From Thermoproteus sp. CP80 (lineage in GTDB: Archaea > Thermoproteota > Thermoprotei > Thermoproteales > Thermoproteaceae): a stretch of DNA of 64,000 nt. Under the pieces are notes generated by a model. That model ran no database searches, had not been told where the DNA came from, and was given only the letters and a program-made list of their open reading frames with translations. The translations under genes were made by a program, and so were the position numbers. Of this stretch, positions 23,975-34,300 are shown one piece after another. Numbering within the stretch: position 1 is the first letter of the stretch; each line of letters starts with the position of its first letter. Location: contig NZ_LCWM02000004.1 in assembly GCF_002077075.2 (NCBI RefSeq), positions 1-64,000 on the forward strand, read 5' to 3'.

Positions 23975-25980
23975 GGAGACCCCACGCCTACATCTACATC
24001 GCCCTCGCCGCCTTCGCCGTATCTCTCTACCGGCACCCCGCCACGGCCCTCGTCGCGGTCGCCGCGGCGTACCTCTGGGGCAGGTGGCTTTTGCTCTGGA
24101 TATACGGCCGGAGATGGCCCCTTGAGCCCTACCGCGAGAGGGCCCAGATAGGGCAGTACCCGGCGGCGTACGACCCCCGCCGCAGGCTGTACCACGTCCT
24201 GTGGAAGGCCGAGCCCACTAGAAGCGAGTTCGGCATATCAGCGGCCCAGACGATCCACGAGATGTACGCCTCCCTCGCCCTCCAGAGCCACGAGTTCATC
24301 TCGGTCATCCAGCTCGGCGACGAGAGGTTCATACGCTACTCCACGAGGATCCCGGACGAAAGCCGCATATCGCATGTGGAGTCGGTGCTCCGCACGTATT
24401 TCGTCCTCCACAGGGACCTCTGGCTGTCCGGCAGAATCAGGCCGCGGCGCTGGCTTTACTACGTGGCCGCGGTGCCCCTCGCCCTCGCGCCCCTCGACCC
24501 TGCGTTCATCGCCGTGGCCCTCATACTGCTGTACCACGCCCATTACATACGTAAATGGTACAGAGAGGCGGAGCTGTTCCTGTCGGTCGAGGCCGTGTCC
24601 ACCAAGCGCGACATAGGGACGTCGAGGCAGACCCTGGAGCTCTACGCATCGGCGGAGGCAACCGCCATCGCCAAGATGGAGAAGTGGGCCGTCGTCTTCG
24701 CGCCGAGGCCCGAGAGGAGCGTGGAGAGGGAGTTCGGCAAGGCGTATGAAAGCCCCGTCGAGAAGAGGAGCGTGGTGGTGAGGCTCCACAAGGCCTCCCA
24801 GCTATTGGAGCGCATGCTGAAGTACGACGAGAGGCCCATCTACATGCAGGTCTTCGGCTCGCAGGACTTGGCCACCCAGCTGGAGATCCGCAGAGACCCC
24901 CTGGCGAACGTGTTGTTCTGGACGCCCAACCCGGCCTACATGACCAAGGCCCTAAGCCACGACCTGTCGCGCGTCCCGATCTTCTACGGCGGGAAGCTGA
25001 TGTCGTCGGGGAGGAAGCTCCTGGTGGGCGTCGACAGATTCGGCAGGCCCGTGGAGATCGACATAGACTCCATGCCTGTGGCCCACGCGGTCGTCCTGGG
25101 CCCTTCGGGCATGGGCAAGTCGTGGACGGTCGGCACCCTGGCCGCGCGGCTGGCCAAGCATAAGGACATAAGGCTGGTCGTGATCGACCCCCACGGGGAC
25201 TACGTCGCGCTGGCCAAGCTGATAGGGGCTGAGGTCTTCGAGGTGCCTCGGCTCGTGCCGCCCCTCGGCTCCCTGAGGGACAACAGGTACTTCCGCACGC
25301 TCCTCGTGGAGTTCGGCCTGATGCCTCCCGGCGCGGCCGGATCCGCCTCCGTGGACCCCAGGGCCGCGGCCGAGGCCGTGGCGCAGGCCGCCGGGGTCAA
25401 GGCCGTGAAGGAGGCGGCTCCCCCCGAGAACGTGGTGTGGGACCTGCGCCCGCTGAGGCACGACGCGGCGGCGCAGGCCTTCTTCGTCTCGCTGATACTC
25501 CTCTGGTATCTGGCGCAGCAGGGCGGGAGGCCCTTCGCCGAGAGGGTGGAGACCGTGATCGTCGTGGACGAGGCGGCCCTCCTCATGCACTCGGCCAGGG
25601 TCGCCGAGGGCGGCGTGGTCACCAACGCCGTCCTTTCGCTCATACGGCAGTTCTCCATGGGCGGGAGGAAGTACGGGTTCGCCCTGTGGATCGTCGCCCA
25701 GCTGGCCGACCACATCCCCGACGACATAATCAAGTCCGCCGGCTTCGTCCTCCAGCTGGGAGGGACCCTCCGCGCCCTTGAGCGCAGCGCCAAGGTGCTC
25801 CAGCTGGACAGGGACGACATACAGTATCTGATCAGCGCGACGACGCCCCGCGAGACTGTGGGCGGCGCCGCGGCGGCGGGGAGCAAGCCCTACGCCATGG
25901 GCGTGCTGGAGCTGTCGCCGCGCCAGATAAAGTACCACGTCAAGATACCCCTGGAGCCCGCCCTGAAGGAGGCGGCATGA
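23971..25980 (+). CDS. tedB: VirB4/HerA-type secretion ATPase, TedB/CedB-like
   Basis: 669 residues. Two hydrophobic helices at about 4-40 and another pair near 165-195 anchor it to the membrane. The motor has Walker A GPSGMGKS (377-384) and Walker B VIVVDEA (D533, E534), with IDPHGDY after the first strand and a conserved QLADHIP region in the RecA-like core. This matches the TraC/VirB4/HerA class that powers conjugation; in crenarchaea the homologues are CedB (Sulfolobales) and TedB (Thermoproteales DNA import). Neighbouring pilin-like and channel-like genes support the Ted call. ATGA overlaps link it to the genes before and after. Confidence 0.75.
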   Translation: MRRPHAYIYIALAAFAVSLYRHPATALVAVAAAYLWGRWLLLWIYGRRWPLEPYRERAQIGQYPAAYDPRRRLYHVLWKAEPTRSEFGISAAQTIHEMYASLALQSHEFISVIQLGDERFIRYSTRIPDESRISHVESVLRTYFVLHRDLWLSGRIRPRRWLYYVAAVPLALAPLDPAFIAVALILLYHAHYIRKWYREAELFLSVEAVSTKRDIGTSRQTLELYASAEATAIAKMEKWAVVFAPRPERSVEREFGKAYESPVEKRSVVVRLHKASQLLERMLKYDERPIYMQVFGSQDLATQLEIRRDPLANVLFWTPNPAYMTKALSHDLSRVPIFYGGKLMSSGRKLLVGVDRFGRPVEIDIDSMPVAHAVVLGPSGMGKSWTVGTLAARLAKHKDIRLVVIDPHGDYVALAKLIGAEVFEVPRLVPPLGSLRDNRYFRTLLVEFGLMPPGAAGSASVDPRAAAEAVAQAAGVKAVKEAAPPENVVWDLRPLRHDAAAQAFFVSLILLWYLAQQGGRPFAERVETVIVVDEAALLMHSARVAEGGVVTNAVLSLIRQFSMGGRKYGFALWIVAQLADHIPDDIIKSAGFVLQLGGTLRALERSAKVLQLDRDDIQYLISATTPRETVGGAAAAGSKPYAMGVLELSPRQIKYHVKIPLEPALKEAA

Positions 25981-26240
25981 GCGGCAGGCCCGACTGGCGC
26001 GACTGCCTGTACCGCCCGTCGACGTTCTGCGATGCCGAGCGCGGCGAGGGGCGAGCCGCGCTGATCTTTCGGCATGAAGGTTCTGGAGGGCTACGCGGGC
26101 TTAGGGCTTATCCAAACCCGGCCAGATGGTGTGGACGTGGCGGTCTACGGAGTCGGGAGGCGTCCAAGGGCTTCCGCCTCGCCGGAGGCGCGGAGGAGCC
26201 GGGCGTGCCCCACCTCTCCAGGGAGGGGCGGGCTCGTTAG
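25977..26240 (+). CDS. Possible small protein after the VirB4-like gene
   Basis: The ATGA junction at 25977-25980 suggests a real start. The first 32 residues (DWRDCLYRPSTFCDAERGEG included) look protein-like, with two Cys. After about 26070 a different frame (from 26074, MKVLEGYAGLGLIQTRPDG) looks better, so the gene may be frameshifted. Function unknown. Confidence 0.4.
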   Translation: MSGRPDWRDCLYRPSTFCDAERGEGRAALIFRHEGSGGLRGLRAYPNPARWCGRGGLRSREASKGFRLAGGAEEPGVPHLSREGRAR

Positions 26241-26242
26241 GT

Positions 26243-26650
26243 ATGGCCAGATCTGAGCGCTTCGACCTGTTTACGCCGGACGGGTCCCTCTTGGGCGAGC
26301 TCCGGCTCTACACAGAGGTTACAGAGCTGGGGAGGCGGCACTGGGCGAAGATCGACATCTACGGCGGGCCCCTCATAGGCATACACGACGCCCTCACCCT
26401 ATTCCTCGACGTGCTGGCGGGGAGGAGGCCGCTGGAGGAGCTCGACAGCTCCCTCTACTGGTGCGTGCCGCTCTGCCGCGCCGAGTTTGTGGAGGTGGCG
26501 AGGGCCCCGTGGGGCGTCGCGATGAAGATAGAGGCGGAGATGGAGGGCGAGGTCGGCGTCGTGCGCAGGCTCTACGAGGCGGTGCTCCCCCGCAGGTCCG
26601 TCAGCCGCATGGAGAGGCTCGTCTACGGCCAGGCCGTAGGCCGCGCCTAG
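26243..26650 (+). CDS. Unrecognised 135-residue alpha/beta protein
   Basis: ATG at 26243 (MARSERFDLFTPDGSLLG). The first 75 residues form an apparent beta-rich sheet (LRLYTEVTELGRRHWAKIDIYGG) and two helices follow. No transmembrane segment and no known motif. It lies between the VirB4-like and pilin-like genes, so a role in the same apparatus is likely but unproven. A hairpin-forming sequence overlaps its stop codon. Confidence 0.6.
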   Translation: MARSERFDLFTPDGSLLGELRLYTEVTELGRRHWAKIDIYGGPLIGIHDALTLFLDVLAGRRPLEELDSSLYWCVPLCRAEFVEVARAPWGVAMKIEAEMEGEVGVVRRLYEAVLPRRSVSRMERLVYGQAVGRA

Positions 26651-26672
26651 CGCTATATATCCTACATAGCGC
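26650..26672. other. Perfect 7-bp inverted repeat at a gene end
   Basis: GCGCTAT (26650-26656) and ATAGCGC (26666-26672) flank a nine-base A/T-rich loop, directly at the stop of the preceding gene. It could be an operator or an RNA hairpin; there is no T-run after it, so a terminator role is not obvious. Confidence 0.45.
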
Positions 26673-26935
26673 CGTCCCGGCCGCCGCCTCGATCCCTCAG
26701 ACTCGAGGCCGAGGAGGCGCCTCGAGGGCTGGAGCACGGGCTTGCCGGGGCCGTTAGGAGGCGATGGGGGCGGTATGGGACGCGGGCGAGGGGGGCTCCA
26801 CGGGGCTCCAGAGCCGAGGAGACGTCCCCCGAGAGGCGGCATCCCGAGGGCTCCAGAGGGATAGACGGGCTTGGCCCACGTCGGATGCCTCCAGCCGCCG
26901 GCGGCTGGGGGCGTCCGCCGGATCGGGGCATTTAG
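26673..26935. other. Intergenic stretch without a supported gene
   Basis: GC-rich sequence between the gene ending at 26650 and the pilin-like gene at 26967. I see no gene, RNA signature or repeat apart from the hairpin at its left end and the regulatory element at its right end. Confidence 0.4.
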
Positions 26936-26955
26936 GGTTTTTCCGGCCGGCCGAG
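26936..26955 (+). promoter_or_regulatory. Shared upstream element, copy 2
   Basis: GGTTTTTCC, three bases, then CGGCCGAG, as at 22612-22631. It precedes the pilin-like ATG (26967) by about 30 bases. The T-run could serve as a TATA-like box. Confidence 0.4.
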
Positions 26956-26966
26956 TATTCGACGGC

Positions 26967-27497
26967 ATGCCGCCCACGAACAAGCCGATGGCTAAGGGCA
27001 AGGGGGGCGGGGAGTCCAAGGCCAAGAAGGCAATCGGGGAGCCTAAGAAGGCCGCCGTCGCGGCGGCCCTCGCGCTGGCCCTGGCCGCGGCGCTCGCGCA
27101 CGCGCAGACCTCCAACGCCACCGGCAACGCCACCGCGGGCAACGCCGCAGCCGTCGTCGGCCAGGTCGAGAGCTGGACCGTGGGCGGGCTGGGGCTTGTG
27201 GTGGACATATTCGGGGCACTGTTCTGGGCCGCCGTGGGGATAGCCATATTCCACATCGCCGTGGCCTACATAGCGCCCACGCGCTTCCAGAGGCTGGGGG
27301 CCATGTGGGACGCGGTGGAGAGGACCAAGGACATAGCGATAGGGCTGGCCGTGCTGTTCTTCATCTTCTACGGCATCATGGCGGCCGCGGCATCCATAAG
27401 CGGGAGCTTCAACGCGGGGACGGCGTGGACCCTCTTCGCGAAGGTGGTGTCGAAGCCCCTCGTGGACATGTTCAACGCCATAATGAAGTCCATCTAG
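26967..27497 (+). CDS. tedC: VirB2-like pilin, TedC-like
   Basis: ATG at 26967 gives 176 residues: a Lys-rich N-terminus, a hydrophobic signal (AAVAAALALALAAALAHAQ) with a likely cleavage after the Gln, and an N-glycosylation-rich segment (SNATGNATAG). Then come two long hydrophobic helices separated by a short charged loop (TRFQRLGAMWDAVERTKD). Signal plus two helices with a charged turn is the VirB2/TraA pilin layout, described for Thermoproteales TedC pili. It lies five bases before the channel-like gene and downstream of the TedB-like ATPase. The identification rests on architecture, not on residue identity. Confidence 0.6.
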   Translation: MPPTNKPMAKGKGGGESKAKKAIGEPKKAAVAAALALALAAALAHAQTSNATGNATAGNAAAVVGQVESWTVGGLGLVVDIFGALFWAAVGIAIFHIAVAYIAPTRFQRLGAMWDAVERTKDIAIGLAVLFFIFYGIMAAAASISGSFNAGTAWTLFAKVVSKPLVDMFNAIMKSI

Positions 27498-27501
27498 CCG
27501 G

Positions 27502-28332
27502 ATGCCCCAGCCCCCCGTTTTTCTAGATCCCCTAACCCTCTCAGGCGTGGCCGTCCTCTCGGCGCAGGCGCTCTACTACGCTGGGCATTGGCTCCTAGGG
27601 GGGCGGGAGGGCAAGGCCAGGGCGGCCGAGGGCTTCGAGAAGGTGGTCATCGCGGGCGTCCTCTTCGGGCTCGCCATGGCGGTCCCCCACCTCCTCCTGC
27701 TGGGCGTGGACGCATATCTGAGCCTGACCGGCATCGGCGGGTCGCAGGCGGGGGCCCTCCTCAGCGCCGTGGGCGACGCCCAGCGGTTCGGAGACGCGAT
27801 GCAGGCGGCCCTCGACAACGCGTCGGCCCTATACGCCAGATATTTCCACGACGCGGAGAGCTCCCTCACGACCTTCTTCTGGGCCGTCTTCGGCACGGGC
27901 CTCACGCCGTGGACGCAGAGCTGGAGCATGGCCATAGCCAACGTCATGTCCGTGGCCGCGACGGTGCTGGGCAACGTACTGGTGACGGCGCCCATCTACG
28001 CCGCAGCCGCCGCCCTGGCCAAGACGTGGACCGCCTTCCTGCCGGTGGGGGCCGTCCTCGTGACGTACGAGAGGACCAGGAACCTCGGCGCGTGGCTCAT
28101 GGCCATAGGCGCCGTCGTGCCGGTGGTCCTGGCGCTGGGGGCCGAGGTCGCCTACAGGACGGCGCCGCCCGTCCAGATGACCTGGCAGAACCTGATCGGC
28201 GACGTGGGGCCCGTCTGGGACGCCGTCAAGGCCATGGTGGTCCTCGGCCTGATAGGCCTGACGGCGGCGGCGCTCGCGTACGCCTTCTCCCGCATATTCG
28301 ACGAGGTGGGGGCGCACTTCGCGGTGGAATGA
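27502..28332 (+). CDS. tedA: Multi-pass membrane protein, TedA/CedA/VirB6-like
   Basis: 276 residues with about six or seven hydrophobic helices, among them VAVLSAQALYYAGHWLLGG, GVLFGLAMAVPHLLLLGVDA, MSVAATVLGNVLVTAPIYAA, LMAIGAVVPVVLALGAEVAY and MVVLGLIGLTAAALAYAFS. It lies between the pilin-like gene and the giant gene, with which it shares an ATGA overlap. In Ced and Ted systems the polytopic channel protein is CedA/TedA, proposed to be VirB6-like; this is the natural candidate. No residue-level confirmation is possible here. Confidence 0.6.
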   Translation: MPQPPVFLDPLTLSGVAVLSAQALYYAGHWLLGGREGKARAAEGFEKVVIAGVLFGLAMAVPHLLLLGVDAYLSLTGIGGSQAGALLSAVGDAQRFGDAMQAALDNASALYARYFHDAESSLTTFFWAVFGTGLTPWTQSWSMAIANVMSVAATVLGNVLVTAPIYAAAAALAKTWTAFLPVGAVLVTYERTRNLGAWLMAIGAVVPVVLALGAEVAYRTAPPVQMTWQNLIGDVGPVWDAVKAMVVLGLIGLTAAALAYAFSRIFDEVGAHFAVE

Positions 28333-31300
28333 TCGAGATAGCGCCGGACCCGGTGGTGCTCGCCTCGGCCGTCCTCGCCGCTGCCCTGATGCTCATCAGG
28401 GGGGACCCCAGGTGGACCCACCCCGTGATGGCGGCCGTCGCGGCCATGATCCTGGTGCCCGCGGCGGTCTCGGCCGTGGCCGCGTGGTTCGGCGCCCCGA
28501 TGCCCGCCGGCGTCTTCGAGCCCAGGCGGGGGGAGTACCTCTGGTACGTCGCCCCCGCCCCCTCCCTTCAGGAGGCCCTCGACAGGAACTACGCGGCGAT
28601 CCACGCCGCCATGACGGCCGTGGAGGCCTTCCAGCGGGCCATGGCCGCCGCGGTGTACGCCGCGGCGTTCAAGGACGTGATCGTGTCCGTGCTCCTGACG
28701 GTCGTCCCCGGCGGCCAGGGGGCGGCGATCGCCGAGTGGGCCGCGGGCCTCTCCAGGTTCGACCCCGTCATGGGCCTCCTCCTCACTATGTACAACGCGG
28801 CCACGTCCATGGGCATGGTGTACCACCTCTTCGACGCGATGGCGGATCTCGCGAGGCGCCTCGCCGTCCCCCTCCTCTCGCTGTCCGCGCTGGCCCTGAC
28901 CACGGGCCGCACCAGGGCGTTGGGAGGCCTCATGGCCGCCTTCGCGCTCCTCGCCGTACTGCTGTCGTATACGGGGTACTACCTGTCGCCCCTAGCCGTG
29001 GACGCGGCGCAGTGGGGCAACGCCACCGCGGCCTGGGGCGAGCGGATCGCCCAGAGCGCGGCGGGCTCCTCCCCTCCGCCCCTGCTGGCTGTGGAGGGTG
29101 CCCCCGACGTCCTCTACCTGGCCAGGTACAACAACACCTTCGTCCAGCCGAGCCCGGCCTATCTGGCCCAGGGGATGCGGTGGGTGGCGAACGCATCGGC
29201 GACGCCGCCGGAGGACGTGGTGGAGGGGATACTGGGTCTGGGCAGGTCGGCGAGGGCCGTCTTCAACGGGTCGGACTGGGTCGCCGCGACGACCGGCTCC
29301 GTCGCGCCCGTGGCGTACGGCAACAAGACGTGGAGGGCCTACGCCGTCCTGGACTGGCTCGACTTCCCGGCGCCGACGCCGCAGAGCGGCTCCTGCGTGG
29401 AGAGGGAGGGCCTTCCCGACATATACCGGCTGGCGGCTGAGGAGGCCTCCAGAGGCGGCAGCCCGCCTCCGCCCGACGTGGGCGAGTGGCTGAACCAGAC
29501 CGCGGAGCGCGCGTGCAGATTCGCGGCGTCCCTGGGCTACAGGAGCTACTTCGTCGACGTGAGGCCGCCCCCCTTCTGGCGCCTCCTAAGCGTCGACATC
29601 AGGTACACGGCCCTGGGCGAGCACGGCCCCGTGGGCGGAGGCGTCGCCAAGGCCTGGGACGGGGTGTGGGGCTGGCTGTCCGGGCCCGACAACGAGACGT
29701 GCATCAACGCCCTGGGGAATAGGTCCGGATGCGCCCTCCTGGACACGACGCTCAAGGCCGGCCTCTACAACTTCTCACTCTGGAACCTCCGCGGCATAGG
29801 GGCCAAGGCCGCCGTGGATCCAGTCGTCGGCGGCGTCGCCGACTACTTCAACTTCTCCCTCCCCAAGGCCTCCCTGTATCTAAACAAAACTATATATCTA
29901 TATACATGGACTGAGGTATGTACATGGACCCAGGGAAACAATACATACACCTCAAGCAGACAGTGGTGGGACGCCTACAGCGTGCAGAGTGTGGACGAGC
30001 AGATCCTATACAACATATCGACGACGATATACGGAAGGCCCTGGGTCGTGAGGGAGCCCGAGAACTACACGGCGCAGATACCCGTCGTGGAGAGGAGCTG
30101 GGTCATCTCGGTGTGGAGCGAGCACGGGCCTTGGGACGGGCCGACGCCGCCGAACAACGCCACGTGCACGATAGAGGATAGGCACGTCTACAAGACCATC
30201 TACGTCTACGACGTAAGGCCGAGGACCCGCATTCTTTATGGGTTCTGGTGGATGCAGGGCGGCGTCGTTGCGGTGAAGCCCAGCGGCGGCGCCCTCCCCG
30301 GCGTCCTCTGGGACAACTCGACGTCGGCGGCCTACGTGGATGGGGCCGAGGGCCAGTTCTACTGCTCCGCGCTAACCGCGCCCGCCTCCACGCCGGACTG
30401 GCGGGCCGTGCCGGCGGCCGAGGGGAACCTCACGGCGCTCCTTAGGGACGACTACTTCAGCCAGGTGGTCCTCAGGAACTTCACCAGGGCCGTCCTCAGG
30501 TGGGCCAACTACAGCGGATTCGCGGCCTTCGCCTCGACGCAGGGGGACCCGGTCCTCAGGGCCGTTGCGGCGAGCGGCCAGGCCCTTCTGGAGTCGCTGG
30601 ACAGGGCCCCGGCCGTGGTGCCCATGTACTACACGGCGCCGGGCTCCTACCGGGCGGAGAACTTCCTCGTCGCATGCGTCGCGTACGACTGGCGCGGCTC
30701 CGCCGCGGTCAACGGCTCCCTTGCCCTCACCCCGGCCGCGGAGTGGTGGGTCGCTAGATACGCCCTGGGGGACTCCAGAGTGGCTGGGCAGTACCGCGGC
30801 CTCGCCGAATACTTCAAGGCCATGTTCAACAGCCCGCCTCCGCCCCCTCCGGCCGCCCTGGCGCCTTATGCGGGCGGCTGGGACGTGCCCTGGGACAACC
30901 GCGCCCTCCCCTACGCGCCCTACTACGGCCCCGGCATGGCCATGCCGCCCGTGGACAGGGCCGTCGGCGTCGCGCTTTGGGACGTCTCCAGAATGCTGTC
31001 CCCCATATCCGCGGCGGCCGGCTTGATAACCCGCGTGTTCCAGACCCTGTTCGTATCGATCTTCGCGGTGGTCGCCGCCTTCGAGCTCCTCGCGTCCCTC
31101 TTCGAGTTCCCTTCGCCGAGCTACTTCCTCTGGCGCTTCGCGACCGGCGCGGTGCAGGAGTGGACCTACTGGCTGCCGGTGAGGCTCACGGTGGGCGTCA
31201 AGGTGCCCGCGGGGGTCTGGAGGGCCGTGAGGAGGCCCTTCATGAGGGCCTCCGTGAGGATCGCCGCAAGGGCGCACGCCCTCGCCGCCTCGAGAATACC

Positions 31301-34300
31301 GGCGCTGAGGCGGATCAGAAGCCCGGACCTGAGGGAGTACTACCGCGAGTACGTGAAGCGCAGGAGGGACATAGCCGTGAAGGACCCGGCGGAGCAGATA
31401 AGGGAGGAGATCGACGTCAAGTGGAGGAGGGAGGCCCTGGAGCGCATAAGGCGGGCCGTGGAGGAGAGGGCGGACGTGGAGTGGATGAGGAACCTTGAGC
31501 GCAGGAGGGAGGAGGAGAGGCGTAGGGCGCTGGAGATGGCTAGACGCGTCAAGGAGGCTCTGAGGGCGGACAACATCGTCCAGGCCGTGAGGGAGCTCTC
31601 GCCGAGGATAGACGCCGAGATACAGGAGAAGGTGGAGATGACGCGCCACTCCCTCTCGTACTACCTCTTCTGGTGGAGGCTGGACAGGCTGCCGTTCGCG
31701 TGGCGGTCCCTCCTGCGCCTGGACCCGCACGTCGTCGCCAGGCTCGAGGCGGAGGGCAGGATCAAGCCGGAGGAGGCCGAGGCTCTGCTCAACCTGAGGG
31801 CGGCGGCGCAGTCCTACGTCCGCGAGTTCAAGAGGCACCTGGCCGAGTACGCTACCTCCCGCTACTACGTAGAGGCCGGAGAGGAGCTCGAAAAGGCGAG
31901 GCAGATAATGCTCGAAGCCGCCGAGAAGGGCCACGAAGACTTCCGCCGGTTTATCGACGAGTTCGGGAGGCGTTACGAGGTCCTTAGGAGGTACTTCTCA
32001 GGCGACCTCCCCGCGGAGGGAAGGGCTGAAATCGCCGAGGAGGCCAAGAAGGCGGTGGAGCGCCTTGAGGAGGCGCTGAGGCACTTCGCCGTGATCGACA
32101 GGTCGCCTAGGGCTAGGCTGGTCGCGGCCCTCAACGAGGCCCTCCGGCACATAGCCGAGGGGAGGGCGCCGCAGATCCCCAGGGACGCCTCCGCCGAGGA
32201 CATAGTCAAGGGCCTGGCGCTTATGGACCTCGGCCTGGCCGTAAGGGCTTTGAGAAGCGCCGAGAGGTACCTGGAGGCGCACTACGCCGTGGCGCCCACG
32301 AGGTACGACACGAGGCAGATAGCGGCGGAGATGGTCAGGTGGCATATCGAGGAGAGGATTCCGACCTTGAGGATAGCCGGCCTCGCCAGAGGCATAGCGC
32401 TGGGGGCCAGGGGCGCCGAGGAGGGCGAGGTGGCGCTGAGGGCGTGGGCCGGGAGGACTGCTGTAAGGCGCGTGGAGGAGGCGCCGTGGGAGGCGGTGGC
32501 GCATAGGGCGTCGCTCCTCAGGGAGCAGAGGGCCAACGCCGCGGAGGCCGTCAAGATTAAGCCGGACGTTGTCCTTCTGTCGGACTACGCCAGATACCTC
32601 GCCGGGTTTAGGGTCGAGGGGGAGGCGCTGGACGCTCTGCGCAAGGCCGTCGAGTACCGCCGCGTCCTGCACGTGCTGGAGAGGGCCGAGGAGCTGAGGC
32701 TGGCGCCTCAAGCCGTCGAGAGGCTCGCGGCGGAGGCCGAGAGGCTGAGGCAAGAGGTCCTACGGGAGACCTCGGCCGTATTCAGAAGGTTCGGGGAGGA
32801 TTTCTTCTTCGTCAGGGACCTCCTGGAGGGCCGCCGCGTCGTCAGGCGGGAGGCGCTTGGGGCGCGCTCGGTTGCTGGGGCCTTCGGGGAGTCTCCTCTA
32901 TATGATGAAGTAAGGCACCTCATCGACGAGGAGAGGGTCAGGGCCCTCGTCAGGGCGCCTCTGTACTCGTACGTCGTGGACCGCCTCGGCCACGACCTGC
33001 TCCGGCCCACGTACGCCAGGTGGTATTCGCTGTTCGTAGAGTACGGCCCGTACATAGCCTCTGCCTTCGAGCACGCCAGGACCAGCCCGGTCAAGGCCGG
33101 CGCCCCCGTCGGCATCGCGGGCGGCTTCAGCTACGCCGGCAAGATGATGAGGTGGCTCGGCGACTTCAGCAAGGAGGCGGTGGTGAGGGGCCTGAGGGCT
33201 TATTACAGGGGGGAGGGGAGGCCCTTCAGAGAGGTCTCTGAGATGACGATAAGGGGCGCCAAGATCCAGCTCTACGAGGGGGCGGCTTCGGCGATCGGCG
33301 CCAAGGCCGCACGCCTGCTCTCAGAGGCCGGGGCGGCCGGGGACGAGAGGGCCGAGAAGCTGAGGGCCGAGGCGGAGGGGCTCAAGCTCCTGGCCTCGGC
33401 GCTGCGCGCGAGGGCGGCGTACGAGGAGATCCGCCTTGTCCAGACGTATCTGAGGGGCGCCGAGAGGAGGGCCGAGGCGCTTATGCGGGAGGCGGAGAGG
33501 GCCGCGGATCCCGGGACGCGGGAGGAACTGTCTAGAAGGGCCAGGGAGGAGCTCGAGGCGGCTAGGGAGAGGGCCGAGCGGCATCTGGCGGACGCGAGGG
33601 CGCGCTATAGGGCGCACGTGGCCGAGATCCGCGACTTCGTTAAGGAGCATGACGTCCGCGAGGTGGCCGCGAGGTACTTCGGCCTGACGGCGAGGGCCTT
33701 TACAGGCGATCCCCAGGAGGTGGCGGAGAGGATGGTCAAGGCAGTGAACGTGAGGCGGGTCGCGAGCTGGATCGACGGGCTCGGCCTCCCGAGGGAGCTG
33801 GGCGGTATGGCGGTGAGGGTCATAGACGCCGAAAGGGTCTACGCGGAGTTCGAGAGGGTCCTAGCCGACCGGGGAAGGCCCATGGAGCCGGGCTATCGCC
33901 TGGAGGGGGCAGGGCAGTTCTTCGAGGGGGCCGTCCCTCAAGCCCCCAAGAGGTCCCGCGTGGAGGAGGCCGTGCCGAGGGCGGTCAGGGACGTCTTCGC
34001 GACCTACTATAGTAGGTTGAGGGATGCCGCCGAGAGGGCGGCCGTCTACCTCGCCCTGGTCAAGAACGACGGTAGGTTCGCCAAGAGGGAGGTGGAGAGG
34101 GCCAGGCAGGCCCTCCTGAAGGCCCTCAGGGCGGGCAGCAGGGAGGAGGCCCTCGCGGCCCTCGAAGAGCTGAAGAAGGCGCTGAAGGCCCTCGGCATAG
34201 ACGTCGAGGGCGATGCTCCCCAAGCCATAGTGAAGGCCGTGGAGGAGAGGGCTAGGCCCGCCTACGAGGAGTACCTCAACGCTAGGAGGGAGTACCTGGC

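Noticed and set aside
27588-28328. Extension of the giant frame upstream of 28329 (would give 4239 residues)
   Set aside because: That part is an Arg/Gly-rich translation of the channel gene in another frame; the ATGA overlap at 28329 marks the natural start.
30372-31934. Minus-strand 520-residue open frame opposite the giant gene
   Set aside because: Antisense of GC-rich coding DNA; Arg/Pro/His-rich, no motifs. Similar long antisense frames at 24952-25938 and 34485-35522 are rejected for the same reason.
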